This document shows positions 23,063 through 31,864 of a DNA stretch of 64,000 nucleotides, piece by piece. Source of the stretch: Rufibacter radiotolerans (GTDB lineage: Bacteria; Bacteroidota; Bacteroidia; Cytophagales; Hymenobacteraceae). The stretch lies in contig NZ_CP010777.1 of assembly GCF_001078055.1 (NCBI RefSeq), forward strand, positions 4,679,001 to 4,743,000, read 5' to 3'. Position numbers and translations under genes: made by a program. The notes under the pieces are model-generated. The model saw only the letters and a list, made by a program, of their open reading frames with translations, was not told where the DNA came from and did not search any database. Each line of letters starts with the position of its first letter. Position 1 is the stretch's first letter.

Positions 23063-24676
23063 ATGAAGAGAAGGATATGGCTGGCGCTGGTGGGAGGGGT
23101 ATTCCTTTATGGGTTGGTGTATTCTTTTTTACCAGACCACCCGGCTCAGGAAAAGGCACTCCCCTCGGTTTTTATGGGCAGTAGCAGTGTCTTGACCCAA
23201 CTGCCAGACAGCGTGCTGGTACCTGCCGGCGCCCATTACCAGCGTAGCGCCTTTGGCGAGTTTTTCCTGGGGGAGCATTACCGTGACGTGTGGGCCGTGC
23301 CCGTCAAGACCAAGGTCTTCCGGATGAAGGAAACCGAAGGCGGGCTTTCCATTGAGAAGCTGGGCGGTGGCATGCAAACCACCAGCCTTACGTTAACAGA
23401 CTCCTCGGGCCGGCGTTTTGCCCTGCGCTCCCTGGACAAAGACCCCATAACCGTGCTGCCTCCTTTCTGGCGGAAAACCTTTGTAGGTAGTTTCGTGCGG
23501 GACCAGATATCGGCTACCAACCCGTATGCGGCCCTGGTGGTGGCCCCGCTGGCCCAGGCGGCTGGTGTTTTCCATCCCACTCCGCGCCTGGTGTACGTGC
23601 AGCCCTCAGACAAGAACTTTAAGCAATACTCAGACCTTTTCGGGAACAAGCTTTTTCTCATGGAAGAGAAGTTCACCTCCAAAGCCTCGCTTACCAAGGA
23701 GTTTGGCGCGGCCACAGACCTGGTGAGCACCCAGGAGATGCTCACGCGGCACTACCAATCCAGCCGCCACCGCATTGACCAGTGGGCCTACGCCAAAGCC
23801 CGCCTGCTAGATTTGCTGCTCAGCGACTGGGACCGCCATGAAGGCCAGTGGGACTGGGCGGTGTACCAACAGGGCAATGAAACCTGGTACAAGCCCGTGC
23901 CCAAAGACCGTGACCAGGCCCTCTGCCGCTATGATGACGGGGTCATTCCGTGGGTGGCTACCCGCAAGTTTGCCGCCCGTAAGTTTGAGTCTTTTCATCC
24001 TACTTATAAAGATGTGTTCGGGCTTACCATCAACGCCGCCTTTCTGGATGCCCGGGCCTTGCCCGAAGTCTCCCTGGTAGACTTCAAACGCCTGGCCCGC
24101 GAAATGCAGACTTCCCTTTCAGATTCTGTTTTGAGAAGGGCCGTGAAGCAGTTCCCTGGGCCGGTGTATCAATTGGTGGGTGAGGAAACCTATGCCCATC
24201 TGCGGTCCAGGTTGCGCCGGCTACCCCAGGCTGCCGAGGAATACTATAAGATCCTGGCCAAGGAAGTAGCGGTGGTGGGGTCAGATGAGCCGGAGCGGTT
24301 TGTGGTGCAGCGCCTGAGCCAGGGAAGAACCGTGGTAGAGGTGTTCAGGTTGGGCGAAGGAAACCTGAACCGGGCCAAAGTCTATAGCCGCACGCTGTTC
24401 GCCAGTGAAACCGAAACCATTAACCTGTACGGCCTCAAAGGCGATGATATCTTTGATCTGAAGGGTGTGGCCGCCAAAGGCAGCTACGTGAATATCTACG
24501 GTGGCGGCGGCGCCGATGAGGTGGTAGATAAATCTAAGGTGGAAGGCTGGCGCAAGAAAACCGTGGTCATAGATGAAGAAAGGGGAGTGCTGGTGCAGGA
24601 AGGCCCGTCCACTGAAAGTAAACTGGCCACCAAGCCGCCCTCTTCCCCAGAATTCATCCGGATCCGGAACCGGTAA
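23063..24676 (+). CDS. Paralogue of the kinase-like central domain of the 16965 protein
   Basis: The protein has 537 residues. It begins with a basic stretch and one hydrophobic segment (RIWLALVGGVFLYGLVYSF), a signal anchor or signal peptide. From about residue 60 to the end it aligns by eye with residues 360-800 of the 1183-residue protein: SSGRRFALRSLDK, VRDQISATNPYAALVVAPL, LLSDWDRHEGQW (near 255), VPKDRDQAL (near 280), AVVGSDEPERFVVQR and INLYGLKGDD. It lacks both the phosphoesterase-like and barrel domains. The paired Lys/Arg, DRH and DRD motifs resemble a CotH/Fam20-type kinase core, which is inference. It probably works in the periplasm. It may act together with, or be a diverged copy of, the larger protein 2.5 kb away. 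Confidence 0.7.
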   Translation: MKRRIWLALVGGVFLYGLVYSFLPDHPAQEKALPSVFMGSSSVLTQLPDSVLVPAGAHYQRSAFGEFFLGEHYRDVWAVPVKTKVFRMKETEGGLSIEKLGGGMQTTSLTLTDSSGRRFALRSLDKDPITVLPPFWRKTFVGSFVRDQISATNPYAALVVAPLAQAAGVFHPTPRLVYVQPSDKNFKQYSDLFGNKLFLMEEKFTSKASLTKEFGAATDLVSTQEMLTRHYQSSRHRIDQWAYAKARLLDLLLSDWDRHEGQWDWAVYQQGNETWYKPVPKDRDQALCRYDDGVIPWVATRKFAARKFESFHPTYKDVFGLTINAAFLDARALPEVSLVDFKRLAREMQTSLSDSVLRRAVKQFPGPVYQLVGEETYAHLRSRLRRLPQAAEEYYKILAKEVAVVGSDEPERFVVQRLSQGRTVVEVFRLGEGNLNRAKVYSRTLFASETETINLYGLKGDDIFDLKGVAAKGSYVNIYGGGGADEVVDKSKVEGWRKKTVVIDEERGVLVQEGPSTESKLATKPPSSPEFIRIRNR

Positions 24677-24679
24677 GGA

Positions 24680-24724
24680 TATATGTTTTGGGCCTGTTTT
24701 CCGCAAAACAGGCCCAAAACATAT
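24680..24724. repeat. Dispersed palindrome, copy 14
   Basis: The perfect arms include ATATGTTTTGGGCCTGTTTT and AAAACAGGCCCAAAACATAT around CCGC. It separates two converging genes and could stop transcription from both sides. Confidence 0.88.
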
Positions 24725-24727
24725 TAT

Positions 24728-25321
24728 CTATTCAGTGGTCTGTAACACCCGCACCAGGTCTTCGGCCCGCAACATTCCCCGGGCTATTCGGTTGCCAATG
24801 ATCATGGTGGGCACTGCCTGTATCTGCATTTCCTGGGTAGCTTCTCTTAAGGCTTTTTCATGCGCCTCTTTGTAGCGCCTGGAGGTTACCGCCTCCTCAA
24901 ACGCCTTCGTGTCTAAACCAATTTCACCTGCTAGTTTTGTCAAAACCCCTATATCTCCAATGTCCTGGCTTTCCTGGAAGAAGGCGGTAAACATGCGGTG
25001 GGTGTACGCGGCGCCTTGGCCTTGTTCCTGGGCATACTGAAACCCCTCAAACGCCAGGTGGGTGTAGGGCTGCGGCGAAACGGTAGGCAGGGTGATGTCA
25101 ATTCCCAGCTCTTTCGCCATGGGGTACACCGAATCTCGCCAGGTGGTTTTAAGGTAATCATCTTCGGGCTTTAAGGTAGGTGTGGGGTACGCCCGCAACT
25201 CAAACGGTTTCCAGTCAATTTCAATTTCCTGCCCCAGGAGTTGCTGCGCCTTCACTATCTCCTGCTCAGCTAGAAAGCAGTAAGGGCAAACGTAATCTGA
25301 GTACACGGTTATTTTAGGCAC
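24728..25321 (-). CDS. DsbA-family (FrnE-like) oxidoreductase
   Basis: The protein has 197 residues. A thioredoxin-fold CxxC motif stands near the N-terminus (ITVYSDYVCPYCFLAEQEIV) and the cis-Pro loop near the end (QIQAVPTMIIGNRIARGM). The long helical insert between them (about residues 70-150) is typical of DsbA/FrnE and 2-hydroxychromene-2-carboxylate isomerase relatives. There is no signal peptide, so it is a cytoplasmic thiol-disulfide enzyme rather than a periplasmic DsbA. FrnE proteins elsewhere are linked to oxidative stress. A TATCTTTA box at 25365-25372 on this strand may be its promoter. The substrate is unknown. Confidence 0.88.
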   Translation of the reverse strand: MPKITVYSDYVCPYCFLAEQEIVKAQQLLGQEIEIDWKPFELRAYPTPTLKPEDDYLKTTWRDSVYPMAKELGIDITLPTVSPQPYTHLAFEGFQYAQEQGQGAAYTHRMFTAFFQESQDIGDIGVLTKLAGEIGLDTKAFEEAVTSRRYKEAHEKALREATQEMQIQAVPTMIIGNRIARGMLRAEDLVRVLQTTE

Positions 25322-25758
25322 GGCTTCTTCTTTTGGTTTGCTTCTTTTACTGGTTTCCTTTGGGTAAAGATATCTATGGCTAAATAGTCATACCCTGTCT
25401 GAAATAGAGAACACAGCTTCACCGTTCCCCTTAGTAATGATTCTTACTGATCAGGCTGCTGAAGAATTTGGCTTAAAAACTGGGATATATTTATGACAAA
25501 AAGCAGGTAAAGAAGGAGAAAGAGAGGAATAAGACAGCCTTAGTAAAAAGATTTGCTGCTCCTGGATTTATCTCTAATATTGCCTTTGGCTAAATTTCAA
25601 CTTAAAAGTAACGTCATGCTTTATAAACCGTTAAACCAAAGGTTATGCAAAAGCAGTTTAAGTTGAAAGATTTATATTTGCTTATGCGGTTTTATGATTA
25701 AACCGTTTGGTTGAGATTATTTAACTTACCCCGATTTTAGAAAGTACTATCAATTTTT
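25322..25758. other. Divergent promoter region before sucA
   Basis: The gap is AT-rich and lies between the divergent FrnE-like gene and sucA. It holds a -7 box for each direction (25365-25372 reverse and 25673-25680 forward). No further gene or palindrome copy is seen. Confidence 0.6.
25673..25680 (+). promoter_or_regulatory. -7 box of the sucA promoter
   Basis: TATATTTG fits TAnnTTTG exactly. It would give a leader of about 70 bases to the sucA ATG. I see no clear -33 box. Confidence 0.55.
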
Positions 25759-28518
25759 ATGGATAAATACTCATATATAGCCAACGCCCACGGAACGTAC
25801 ATAGACGAGCTGTACAAGCAGTACCAGCAAGATCCGTCGTCTGTAGACTTTGGCTGGCAGAAATTCTTTGAAGGATTTGACTTCTCCCAAACGTACCCCG
25901 GTGAAAACGGTGAAACCGGCGTGGCAGCCAAGCCTAGCGCTCCAGCCGGGGCCGGGGCTTCGGTCATAGAAGTAGAAAAAGAGATACAGGTTCGTAATCT
26001 TATTTACGCCTACCGCTCCCGCGGCCACCTGCGCTCCAACACCAACCCGGTACGTCCGCGCAAAGACCGGAAGGCATTGTTAGACCTCCCTGACTTCGGG
26101 CTTTCTGAGGCAGATCTGGATACCAAATTCCAAAGCGGCGCCGAGCTTGGCTTAGGTAATGCCACCCTGCGTGATATTCTGGCTACCCTTAAAAAGGTGT
26201 ATGAAAGAACCATTGGGTTTGAGTACCGCTACATCCGGGACCCCAAAGTATTGGATTGGTTCAAAGAGAAGATAGAGAAAGAGTCTGTCAACTTTAAGCC
26301 TTCTATTGATACGAAGAAACGCATTCTCTCCAAGCTGAATGAAGCGGTGGTCTTTGAGAACTTCCTGCACACTAAATTCTTAGGGCAGAAACGTTTCTCT
26401 CTGGAAGGGGGCGAAACCACTATCCCGGCCCTGGACGCTATCATAGACAAAGGCTCTGAACTAGGCGTGCAGGAAGTTGTGATTGGCATGGCCCACCGCG
26501 GCCGCCTGAACGTGCTGGCCAACATCATGGGCAAAACCTATGAGCAGATCTTCTCAGAGTTTGAGGGAACCGCCGTTCCAGACTTAACTATGGGCGACGG
26601 GGATGTGAAATACCACATGGGCTTCTCCAGTGAAGTAGACACCCCGTCTGGCCATAAAGTGAACCTGAAACTGGCGCCTAACCCTTCGCATTTAGAGGCG
26701 GTGAACCCGGTGGTGGAAGGTTTCGTGCGGGCCAAACTGGACACTATGTATGGTCGTGACACCAACAAGATTCTGCCTATCCTTATCCATGGTGATGCCG
26801 CGGTGGCAGGCCAGGGTATTGGCTATGAGGTTACCCAGATGGCCAAGTTGGAAGGCTACGGCACCGGCGGTACCATCCACTTCGTGATCAACAACCAGGT
26901 AGGCTTCACCACCGACTTTGAAGACGCTCGCTCCTCTATCTATTGCACAGACCTGGCCAAGATCATTGACGCCCCGGTTATTCACGTGAACGGTGATGAC
27001 CCAGAGGCGGTGGTTTTTGCCGTGCGCTTGGCAACGGAGTACCGTCAGAAATTCCATAATGATGTGTTCATTGACATGGTGTGCTACCGCCGCCATGGGC
27101 ACAATGAGGCAGATGAGCCAAAATTCACGCAGCCGCAACTGTACAACCTCATTTCTAAGCACGCTAACCCCCGCGAAATCTACACCCAGATGCTGGTAAG
27201 CCGCGGGGAGTTGGAAGCTAAGGTAGCCGAGGAAATGGACAAGGAGTTCCGGCAGATGCTGCAGGACCGCCTGGACATGGTTAAGCAGAAGCCTTTGCCT
27301 TACAACTACCAGGTGCTGGAGAAAGAATGGCAGGAACTGCGCCGCTCTACCCCAGAAGACTTCAACCAGTCCCCGGAAACGGGTATTCCGGTAGGAGCTA
27401 TTGAGGCAGTAGGCAAAGCGCTTACTACCCTTCCAGACAACTTTAAGCCACTCAAGCAGATTGAGAAACTGGTCAAAGAGCGCCAGGATATGTTCTTCAC
27501 CAATAAGGTCTTGAACTGGGCTGCGGCTGAGTTGCTGGCCTATGGTTCTATCTTACAGGAAGGCAAAATTGTACGCATGAGCGGACAAGATGTGCAGCGC
27601 GGAACGTTCTCGCACCGCCACGCCGTCTTGCGGGATGCCAACACCAATGCCCCCTACACCAACCTGGACCACATTCAGGAGAATCAGCATGAGCTGCAGA
27701 TCTATAACTCCTTGCTGTCTGAGTATGGCGTGTTAGGGTATGAGTTTGGTTACGCCATGGCCAACCCCAATGCCCTGGTGGTGTGGGAAGCCCAGTTCGG
27801 TGACTTCGCCAACGGCGCCCAGGTCATGATTGACCAGTTCATCTCTTCCACAGAGTCTAAGTGGCAGCGTATGAACGGCGTGGTGATGTTACTGCCGCAC
27901 GGCTATGAAGGCCAGGGACCGGAGCACTCCAATGCCCGCCCAGAACGCTTCCTGCAGCTGTCTGCCGAGTATAACATGTACGTGACCCAGTGTACCACAC
28001 CGGCAAACTTCTTCCACATGCTGCGCCGCCAGTTGGCCACGCCGTTCCGGAAGCCGTGTATCCATATGTCTCCTAAGTCTATGCTGCGCCACCCAAGTGT
28101 GATGTCGCCGGTAGAAGACTTCACCAAAGGGTCTTTCCAGGAAGTGATTGGAGACGGCTTCGCCGATGCCAAAGCCGTGACCAAAGTATTACTGTGCTCC
28201 GGGAAAGTATACTATGACCTGTTGGAGGAACAGCAGAAAACCAACCGTCATGATGTGGCCATTATCCGTATGGAGCAGCTGCATCCGTTCCCAGAGGTGC
28301 AGTTGGTACATGAACTGGACAAATACCCTAACGCGCAGATTTACTGGGTACAGGAAGAGCCTTACAACATGGGCGCCTGGACCTATATCCTGAGCGTGAT
28401 GCGCCACCGTGTGGTAGATGTGGTTTCCCGTAAGCCAAGCTCCTCACCGGCTACGGGTTACAACAAAATCCACCAGAAAGAGCAGCGCAGCATCATTGAA
28501 AGAGCGTTCAGCATTTAA
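25759..28518 (+). CDS. sucA: 2-oxoglutarate dehydrogenase E1 component
   Basis: The protein has 919 residues, the usual E1o length. It decarboxylates 2-oxoglutarate with thiamine diphosphate and succinylates the E2 lipoyl arm in the TCA cycle. The N-terminal E2-binding segment is typical (YIDELYKQYQQDP, VDFGWQKFFEGFDF). Then follow EEVVIGMAHRGRLNVLANIM (GMAHRGRLN intact near residue 240), the ThDP-binding run around IHGDAAVAGQGIGYEV, VCYRRHGHNEADEP, and the transketolase-type C-terminal half (GTFSHRHAV, EAQFGDFANGAQVMIDQFIS, PHGYEGQGPEHSNARPERFL). It opens a three-gene cluster with sucB 84 bases downstream; a palindrome lies between. Confidence 0.97.
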   Translation: MDKYSYIANAHGTYIDELYKQYQQDPSSVDFGWQKFFEGFDFSQTYPGENGETGVAAKPSAPAGAGASVIEVEKEIQVRNLIYAYRSRGHLRSNTNPVRPRKDRKALLDLPDFGLSEADLDTKFQSGAELGLGNATLRDILATLKKVYERTIGFEYRYIRDPKVLDWFKEKIEKESVNFKPSIDTKKRILSKLNEAVVFENFLHTKFLGQKRFSLEGGETTIPALDAIIDKGSELGVQEVVIGMAHRGRLNVLANIMGKTYEQIFSEFEGTAVPDLTMGDGDVKYHMGFSSEVDTPSGHKVNLKLAPNPSHLEAVNPVVEGFVRAKLDTMYGRDTNKILPILIHGDAAVAGQGIGYEVTQMAKLEGYGTGGTIHFVINNQVGFTTDFEDARSSIYCTDLAKIIDAPVIHVNGDDPEAVVFAVRLATEYRQKFHNDVFIDMVCYRRHGHNEADEPKFTQPQLYNLISKHANPREIYTQMLVSRGELEAKVAEEMDKEFRQMLQDRLDMVKQKPLPYNYQVLEKEWQELRRSTPEDFNQSPETGIPVGAIEAVGKALTTLPDNFKPLKQIEKLVKERQDMFFTNKVLNWAAAELLAYGSILQEGKIVRMSGQDVQRGTFSHRHAVLRDANTNAPYTNLDHIQENQHELQIYNSLLSEYGVLGYEFGYAMANPNALVVWEAQFGDFANGAQVMIDQFISSTESKWQRMNGVVMLLPHGYEGQGPEHSNARPERFLQLSAEYNMYVTQCTTPANFFHMLRRQLATPFRKPCIHMSPKSMLRHPSVMSPVEDFTKGSFQEVIGDGFADAKAVTKVLLCSGKVYYDLLEEQQKTNRHDVAIIRMEQLHPFPEVQLVHELDKYPNAQIYWVQEEPYNMGAWTYILSVMRHRVVDVVSRKPSSSPATGYNKIHQKEQRSIIERAFSI

Positions 28519-28530
28519 GTAAGATAAAGG

Positions 28531-28574
28531 GTCTGTTTTAGGGCTGTTTTTCTAAAAACAGCCTTAAAACAGAC
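28531..28574. repeat. Dispersed palindrome, copy 15
   Basis: The arms GTCTGTTTTAGGGCTGTTTT and AAAACAGCCTTAAAACAGAC pair except for one G:T-type position. It lies between sucA and sucB, so it sits inside an operon and need not be a terminator. Confidence 0.85.
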
Positions 28575-28602
28575 TTCAATAGCCATCTTAAGAAAAAGAG
28601 AT

Positions 28603-30246
28603 ATGTCATTAGAAGTAAAAGTGCCGGTAGTAGGCGAATCCATCACAGAGGTTACCATAGCCAAATGGCTGAAGCAAGACGGCGACCAGGTAGCCATGGA
28701 TGAAGTCATCTGCGAACTGGAGTCTGATAAAGCTACGTTTGAGCTGCCCGCCGAGGCGGCCGGTATCCTTAGAATCAAAGCCCAGGAAGGCGACACTATT
28801 CCGGTAGGCGCCGTGATCTGTTCTATTGAAGGCGGAGGAGAAGGCGTTTCTGCCCCTCAGCCTACTTCGGTGGCTACCCAGGAATCTATCACCGAGACTA
28901 AAACGGTAACCGATCCGCAGAGCACCGTGGCCGCTGAGAACACCCCAAGCCAGGGCATCCCGAACCAACCCCAAACACAGCCTCAGGGCGGTGCCGGAAC
29001 AGGCCAAACCCTGGACGTGAAAATCCCGACCGTAGGCGAATCCATCACAGAAGTAACCATTGCCAAGTGGCTGAAAGCCGATGGTGATCAGGTAGCCATG
29101 GACGAAGTACTGTGTGAGTTGGAGTCTGACAAGGCCACGTTTGAGTTACCCGCTGAAGCTGCCGGTATCCTGCGTATTGTCGCCCAGGAAGGCGAGACCG
29201 TAGAGATTGGCGCCACTATCTGCCGCATTGAGGTAGGTGCCGGTTCCGGTGCTTCTGCTCCTGCACCGCAGGCTGCCGCTCCTTCTGCCCAACCGGCTCA
29301 GGCCGCTTCGGCTCCTGCAAGTGGGGCTTCTACCTATGCCAGCGGCACCCCGTCGCCGGCGGCTGGCAAGATCCTATCTGAGAAAGGTATTGCCGCTTCT
29401 GACGTTCCTGGTTCTGGCCGTGATGGCCGTATCACCAAAGAAGATGCCCAGAACGCGCAGGCCCGTCCGGCTGCACCAGCCGCGCAACCGGCTTCCGCTG
29501 AGCCTGCTACTAAGGAAGCTGCTTCCGCCCCGGCCGCTACCGGTGACCGCAACAGCCGCCGTGAGAAAATGAGCTCCTTGCGTAAAACCGTTGCCCGCAG
29601 ACTGGTATCTGTGAAAAACGAGACAGCCATGCTGACTACCTTCAATGAGGTAGATATGAAACCGATCATGGACATCAGGGCCAAATACAAAGAGACGTTC
29701 AAAGAGAAGCACGAGGTAGGTTTGGGCTTCATGTCGTTCTTCATCAAAGCTTGTACCGTAGCCCTGAAAGAGTGGCCGGCGGTCAACGCCCAGATTGACG
29801 GCACCGACATGGTCTTCAACGATTTCTGCGATATTTCCATTGCCGTATCAGCACCTAAAGGCCTGGTGGTACCGGTAATCCGGAATGCTGAGAGCCTGAG
29901 CCTGGACGGCATTGAGAAAGAAGTGGTTCGTCTGGCCAAGCGGGCCCGCGAAAATAAACTGGGCATTGACGAGATGACCGGCGGTACGTTCACCATCACC
30001 AACGGTGGTGTGTTCGGGTCTATGATGTCCACGCCTATCATCAACGCGCCGCAGTCGGCTATCCTGGGTATGCACAACATTGTGAACCGTCCGGTAGCCA
30101 TCAACAACCAGGTGGAAATCAGACCCATGATGTACCTGGCCCTGTCGTATGACCACCGTATCATTGACGGTCGTGAGTCGGTGAGCTTCCTGGTAAGAGT
30201 GAAAGAATTGCTGGAAGATCCAATGAGATTGCTTCTTGGGGTTTAA
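28603..30246 (+). CDS. sucB: Dihydrolipoyllysine succinyltransferase (E2) with two lipoyl domains
   Basis: The protein has 547 residues, longer than the ~400 of E. coli SucB because the lipoyl domain is doubled. Both copies (residues about 1-75 and 142-217) carry ELESDKATFELPAEAAGIL with the lipoyl lysine in DKA, and they are nearly identical. Ala/Pro-rich linkers follow each. A peripheral-subunit-binding domain lies near 250-285 (SEKGIAASDVPGSGRDGRIT), then the acyltransferase domain with the catalytic SYDHRIIDGRESVSFLV. The protein forms the complex core and transfers succinyl groups to CoA. The order sucA-sucB-lpdA supports the 2-oxoglutarate rather than the pyruvate complex. Confidence 0.95.
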   Translation: MSLEVKVPVVGESITEVTIAKWLKQDGDQVAMDEVICELESDKATFELPAEAAGILRIKAQEGDTIPVGAVICSIEGGGEGVSAPQPTSVATQESITETKTVTDPQSTVAAENTPSQGIPNQPQTQPQGGAGTGQTLDVKIPTVGESITEVTIAKWLKADGDQVAMDEVLCELESDKATFELPAEAAGILRIVAQEGETVEIGATICRIEVGAGSGASAPAPQAAAPSAQPAQAASAPASGASTYASGTPSPAAGKILSEKGIAASDVPGSGRDGRITKEDAQNAQARPAAPAAQPASAEPATKEAASAPAATGDRNSRREKMSSLRKTVARRLVSVKNETAMLTTFNEVDMKPIMDIRAKYKETFKEKHEVGLGFMSFFIKACTVALKEWPAVNAQIDGTDMVFNDFCDISIAVSAPKGLVVPVIRNAESLSLDGIEKEVVRLAKRARENKLGIDEMTGGTFTITNGGVFGSMMSTPIINAPQSAILGMHNIVNRPVAINNQVEIRPMMYLALSYDHRIIDGRESVSFLVRVKELLEDPMRLLLGV

Positions 30247-30288
30247 TTCCGTTTTAAGCACATTTTCCAGAAAATAGGTCAAAAACGA
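30247..30288. repeat. Dispersed palindrome, copy 16
   Basis: The left arm TCCGTTTTAAGCACATTTTCC faces GAAAATAGGTCAAAAACGA; the outer pairs hold and the core is decayed. It directly precedes a terminator-like hairpin. Confidence 0.6.
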
Positions 30289-30330
30289 AAGGCTCCGTGC
30301 TGCTGATGTAGAGTTAGTACGGAGCCTTTC
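30287..30330. terminator. Hairpin between sucB and lpdA
   Basis: The 12-bp perfect stem GAAAGGCTCCGT / ACGGAGCCTTTC has a 20-base loop and TTCTTC after it. It may reduce read-through and set a lower lpdA level, or lpdA may have its own promoter. Confidence 0.65.
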
Positions 30331-30350
30331 TTCACATAAAAAGAAAGAAC

Positions 30351-31757
30351 ATGAAATACGATGTAACGGTCATTGGTTCAGGTCCCGGGGGCTACGTAGC
30401 GGCCATCCGCTGCGCGCAGTTGGGTCTGAAAACAGCCATCATTGAGAAATATTCGGTATTGGGCGGTACCTGTCTGAACGTGGGCTGTATTCCGTCTAAG
30501 GCGTTGCTGGACTCTTCGGAGCACTTCCACAATGCAGCGCATACGTTCAAAGAGCACGGCATTGAGCTGGAGAACCTGCAGGTGAACCTGGAGCAGATGA
30601 TTACCCGCAAAAGTGGCGTGATCAAGTCTAACAATGACGGTATTGCGTACCTCATGAAGAAGAACAAGATAGACGTGTATAACGGTCTGGGTTCTTTCGT
30701 GAACAAGAACACCATCAAGATTTCTGGTGGTGAAGGCGGCGCTGAGCAGCAGATTGAGACAGATAAAACCATCATCGCGACGGGCTCTAAGCCCGTGAAC
30801 CTGCCGTTTTTGCCTGTTGATAAAAACCGCATTATTACCTCTACCGAGGCCTTGACGTTGAAAGAGGTTCCCAAGCACATGATCGTGATTGGCGGCGGCG
30901 TGATTGGTCTGGAGCTGGGGTCGGTGTATGCCCGCTTAGGATCTAAAGTATCAGTGGTGGAATATACAGATGCCATCATCCCTACCATGGACCGTGCTTT
31001 GGGCAAAGAGTTGCAGCGGGTGCTTAAGAAAACGCTGGGCTTTGAGTTCTTCCTGGGCCACAAGGTAACCGGCGCGCAGGTAGAAGGCGAGGTGGTGAAA
31101 GTGACCGCTGAGACCCCTAAAGGCCAGACCATCACGTTTGAGGGCGACTACTGCCTGGTGTCTGTCGGCCGTAAGCCGTACACCGAAGGTCTTGGCCTGG
31201 AGAACGCCGGCGTGCAAATGGGCGAGCGCGGCATGATTGCCGTGAATGACCACCTGGAAACCAACGTGCCCGGCATTTTTGCCATTGGCGATGTGGTGCG
31301 TGGCGCCATGCTGGCCCACAAAGCCGAGGAGGAAGGAGTGCTGGTAGCCGAATACATGGCCGGCCAGAAACCGCATATCAACTACAACCTGATTCCGGGC
31401 GTGGTATACACCTGGCCAGAAGTAGCGGGCGTAGGTTTTACAGAGGAGCAATTGAAGCAGGAAGGCCGCGCCTACAAAACCGGTTCGTTCCCGTTCAAAG
31501 CTTCGGGCCGCGCCAAAGCGTCTATGGACACCGATGGGTTTGTGAAAGTCTTAGCCGATGCCAAAACCGATGAGATCCTGGGCGTGCACATGATTGGGCC
31601 GCGCGTCGCGGATTTAATTGCTGAGGCCGTAGTGGCCATGGAGTTCCGGGCGTCTGCTGAGGACATTGCCCGCATGAGCCATGCGCACCCTACCTATACC
31701 GAAGCCATGAAAGAAGCCTGTCTGGCCGCCACGGAAAACCGGGCGCTGCACATCTAA
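30351..31757 (+). CDS. lpdA: Dihydrolipoyl dehydrogenase (E3)
   Basis: The protein has 468 residues, the normal length. It reoxidises dihydrolipoyl groups of 2-oxoacid dehydrogenases with FAD and NAD+. The sequence shows FAD-binding VIGSGPGGYVAAIRCAQLG, the redox-active disulfide in GGTCLNVGCIPSKALL, NAD-binding VIGGGVIGLELGSVYARLG, IFAIGDVVRGAMLAHKAEEE, and the C-terminal dimer-interface His-Glu pair in SHAHPTYTEAMKEA. It is the third gene of the sucA-sucB-lpdA cluster. It may also serve the E1-alpha enzyme encoded at the left edge, as one E3 is usually shared. Confidence 0.97.
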   Translation: MKYDVTVIGSGPGGYVAAIRCAQLGLKTAIIEKYSVLGGTCLNVGCIPSKALLDSSEHFHNAAHTFKEHGIELENLQVNLEQMITRKSGVIKSNNDGIAYLMKKNKIDVYNGLGSFVNKNTIKISGGEGGAEQQIETDKTIIATGSKPVNLPFLPVDKNRIITSTEALTLKEVPKHMIVIGGGVIGLELGSVYARLGSKVSVVEYTDAIIPTMDRALGKELQRVLKKTLGFEFFLGHKVTGAQVEGEVVKVTAETPKGQTITFEGDYCLVSVGRKPYTEGLGLENAGVQMGERGMIAVNDHLETNVPGIFAIGDVVRGAMLAHKAEEEGVLVAEYMAGQKPHINYNLIPGVVYTWPEVAGVGFTEEQLKQEGRAYKTGSFPFKASGRAKASMDTDGFVKVLADAKTDEILGVHMIGPRVADLIAEAVVAMEFRASAEDIARMSHAHPTYTEAMKEACLAATENRALHI

Positions 31758-31776
31758 TCTTTTCATACTTTCTAGA

Positions 31777-31817
31777 AACAAGAAGGCCTCTCCTGATCCA
31801 GGAGAGGCCTTCTTGTT
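31777..31817 (+). terminator. Terminator of lpdA
   Basis: The 18-bp stem AACAAGAAGGCCTCTCCT / AGGAGAGGCCTTCTTGTT has a 5-base loop. Confidence 0.88.
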
Positions 31818-31822
31818 AATGG

Positions 31823-31862
31823 CGTTTTGGGCCTGTTTTTAGAAAAACAGGCCCAAAACAGA
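31823..31862. repeat. Dispersed palindrome, copy 17
   Basis: The arms GTTTTGGGCCTGTTTTT and AAAAACAGGCCCAAAAC pair perfectly. It lies right before the converging porin gene's stop. Confidence 0.85.
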
Positions 31863-31864
31863 AA

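Noticed and set aside
29334..30164. Reverse-strand open frame of 276 residues
   Set aside because: It is antisense to the catalytic part of sucB, whose family assignment is certain.
30392..31135. Reverse-strand open frame of 247 residues
   Set aside because: It is antisense to the FAD and NAD domains of lpdA.
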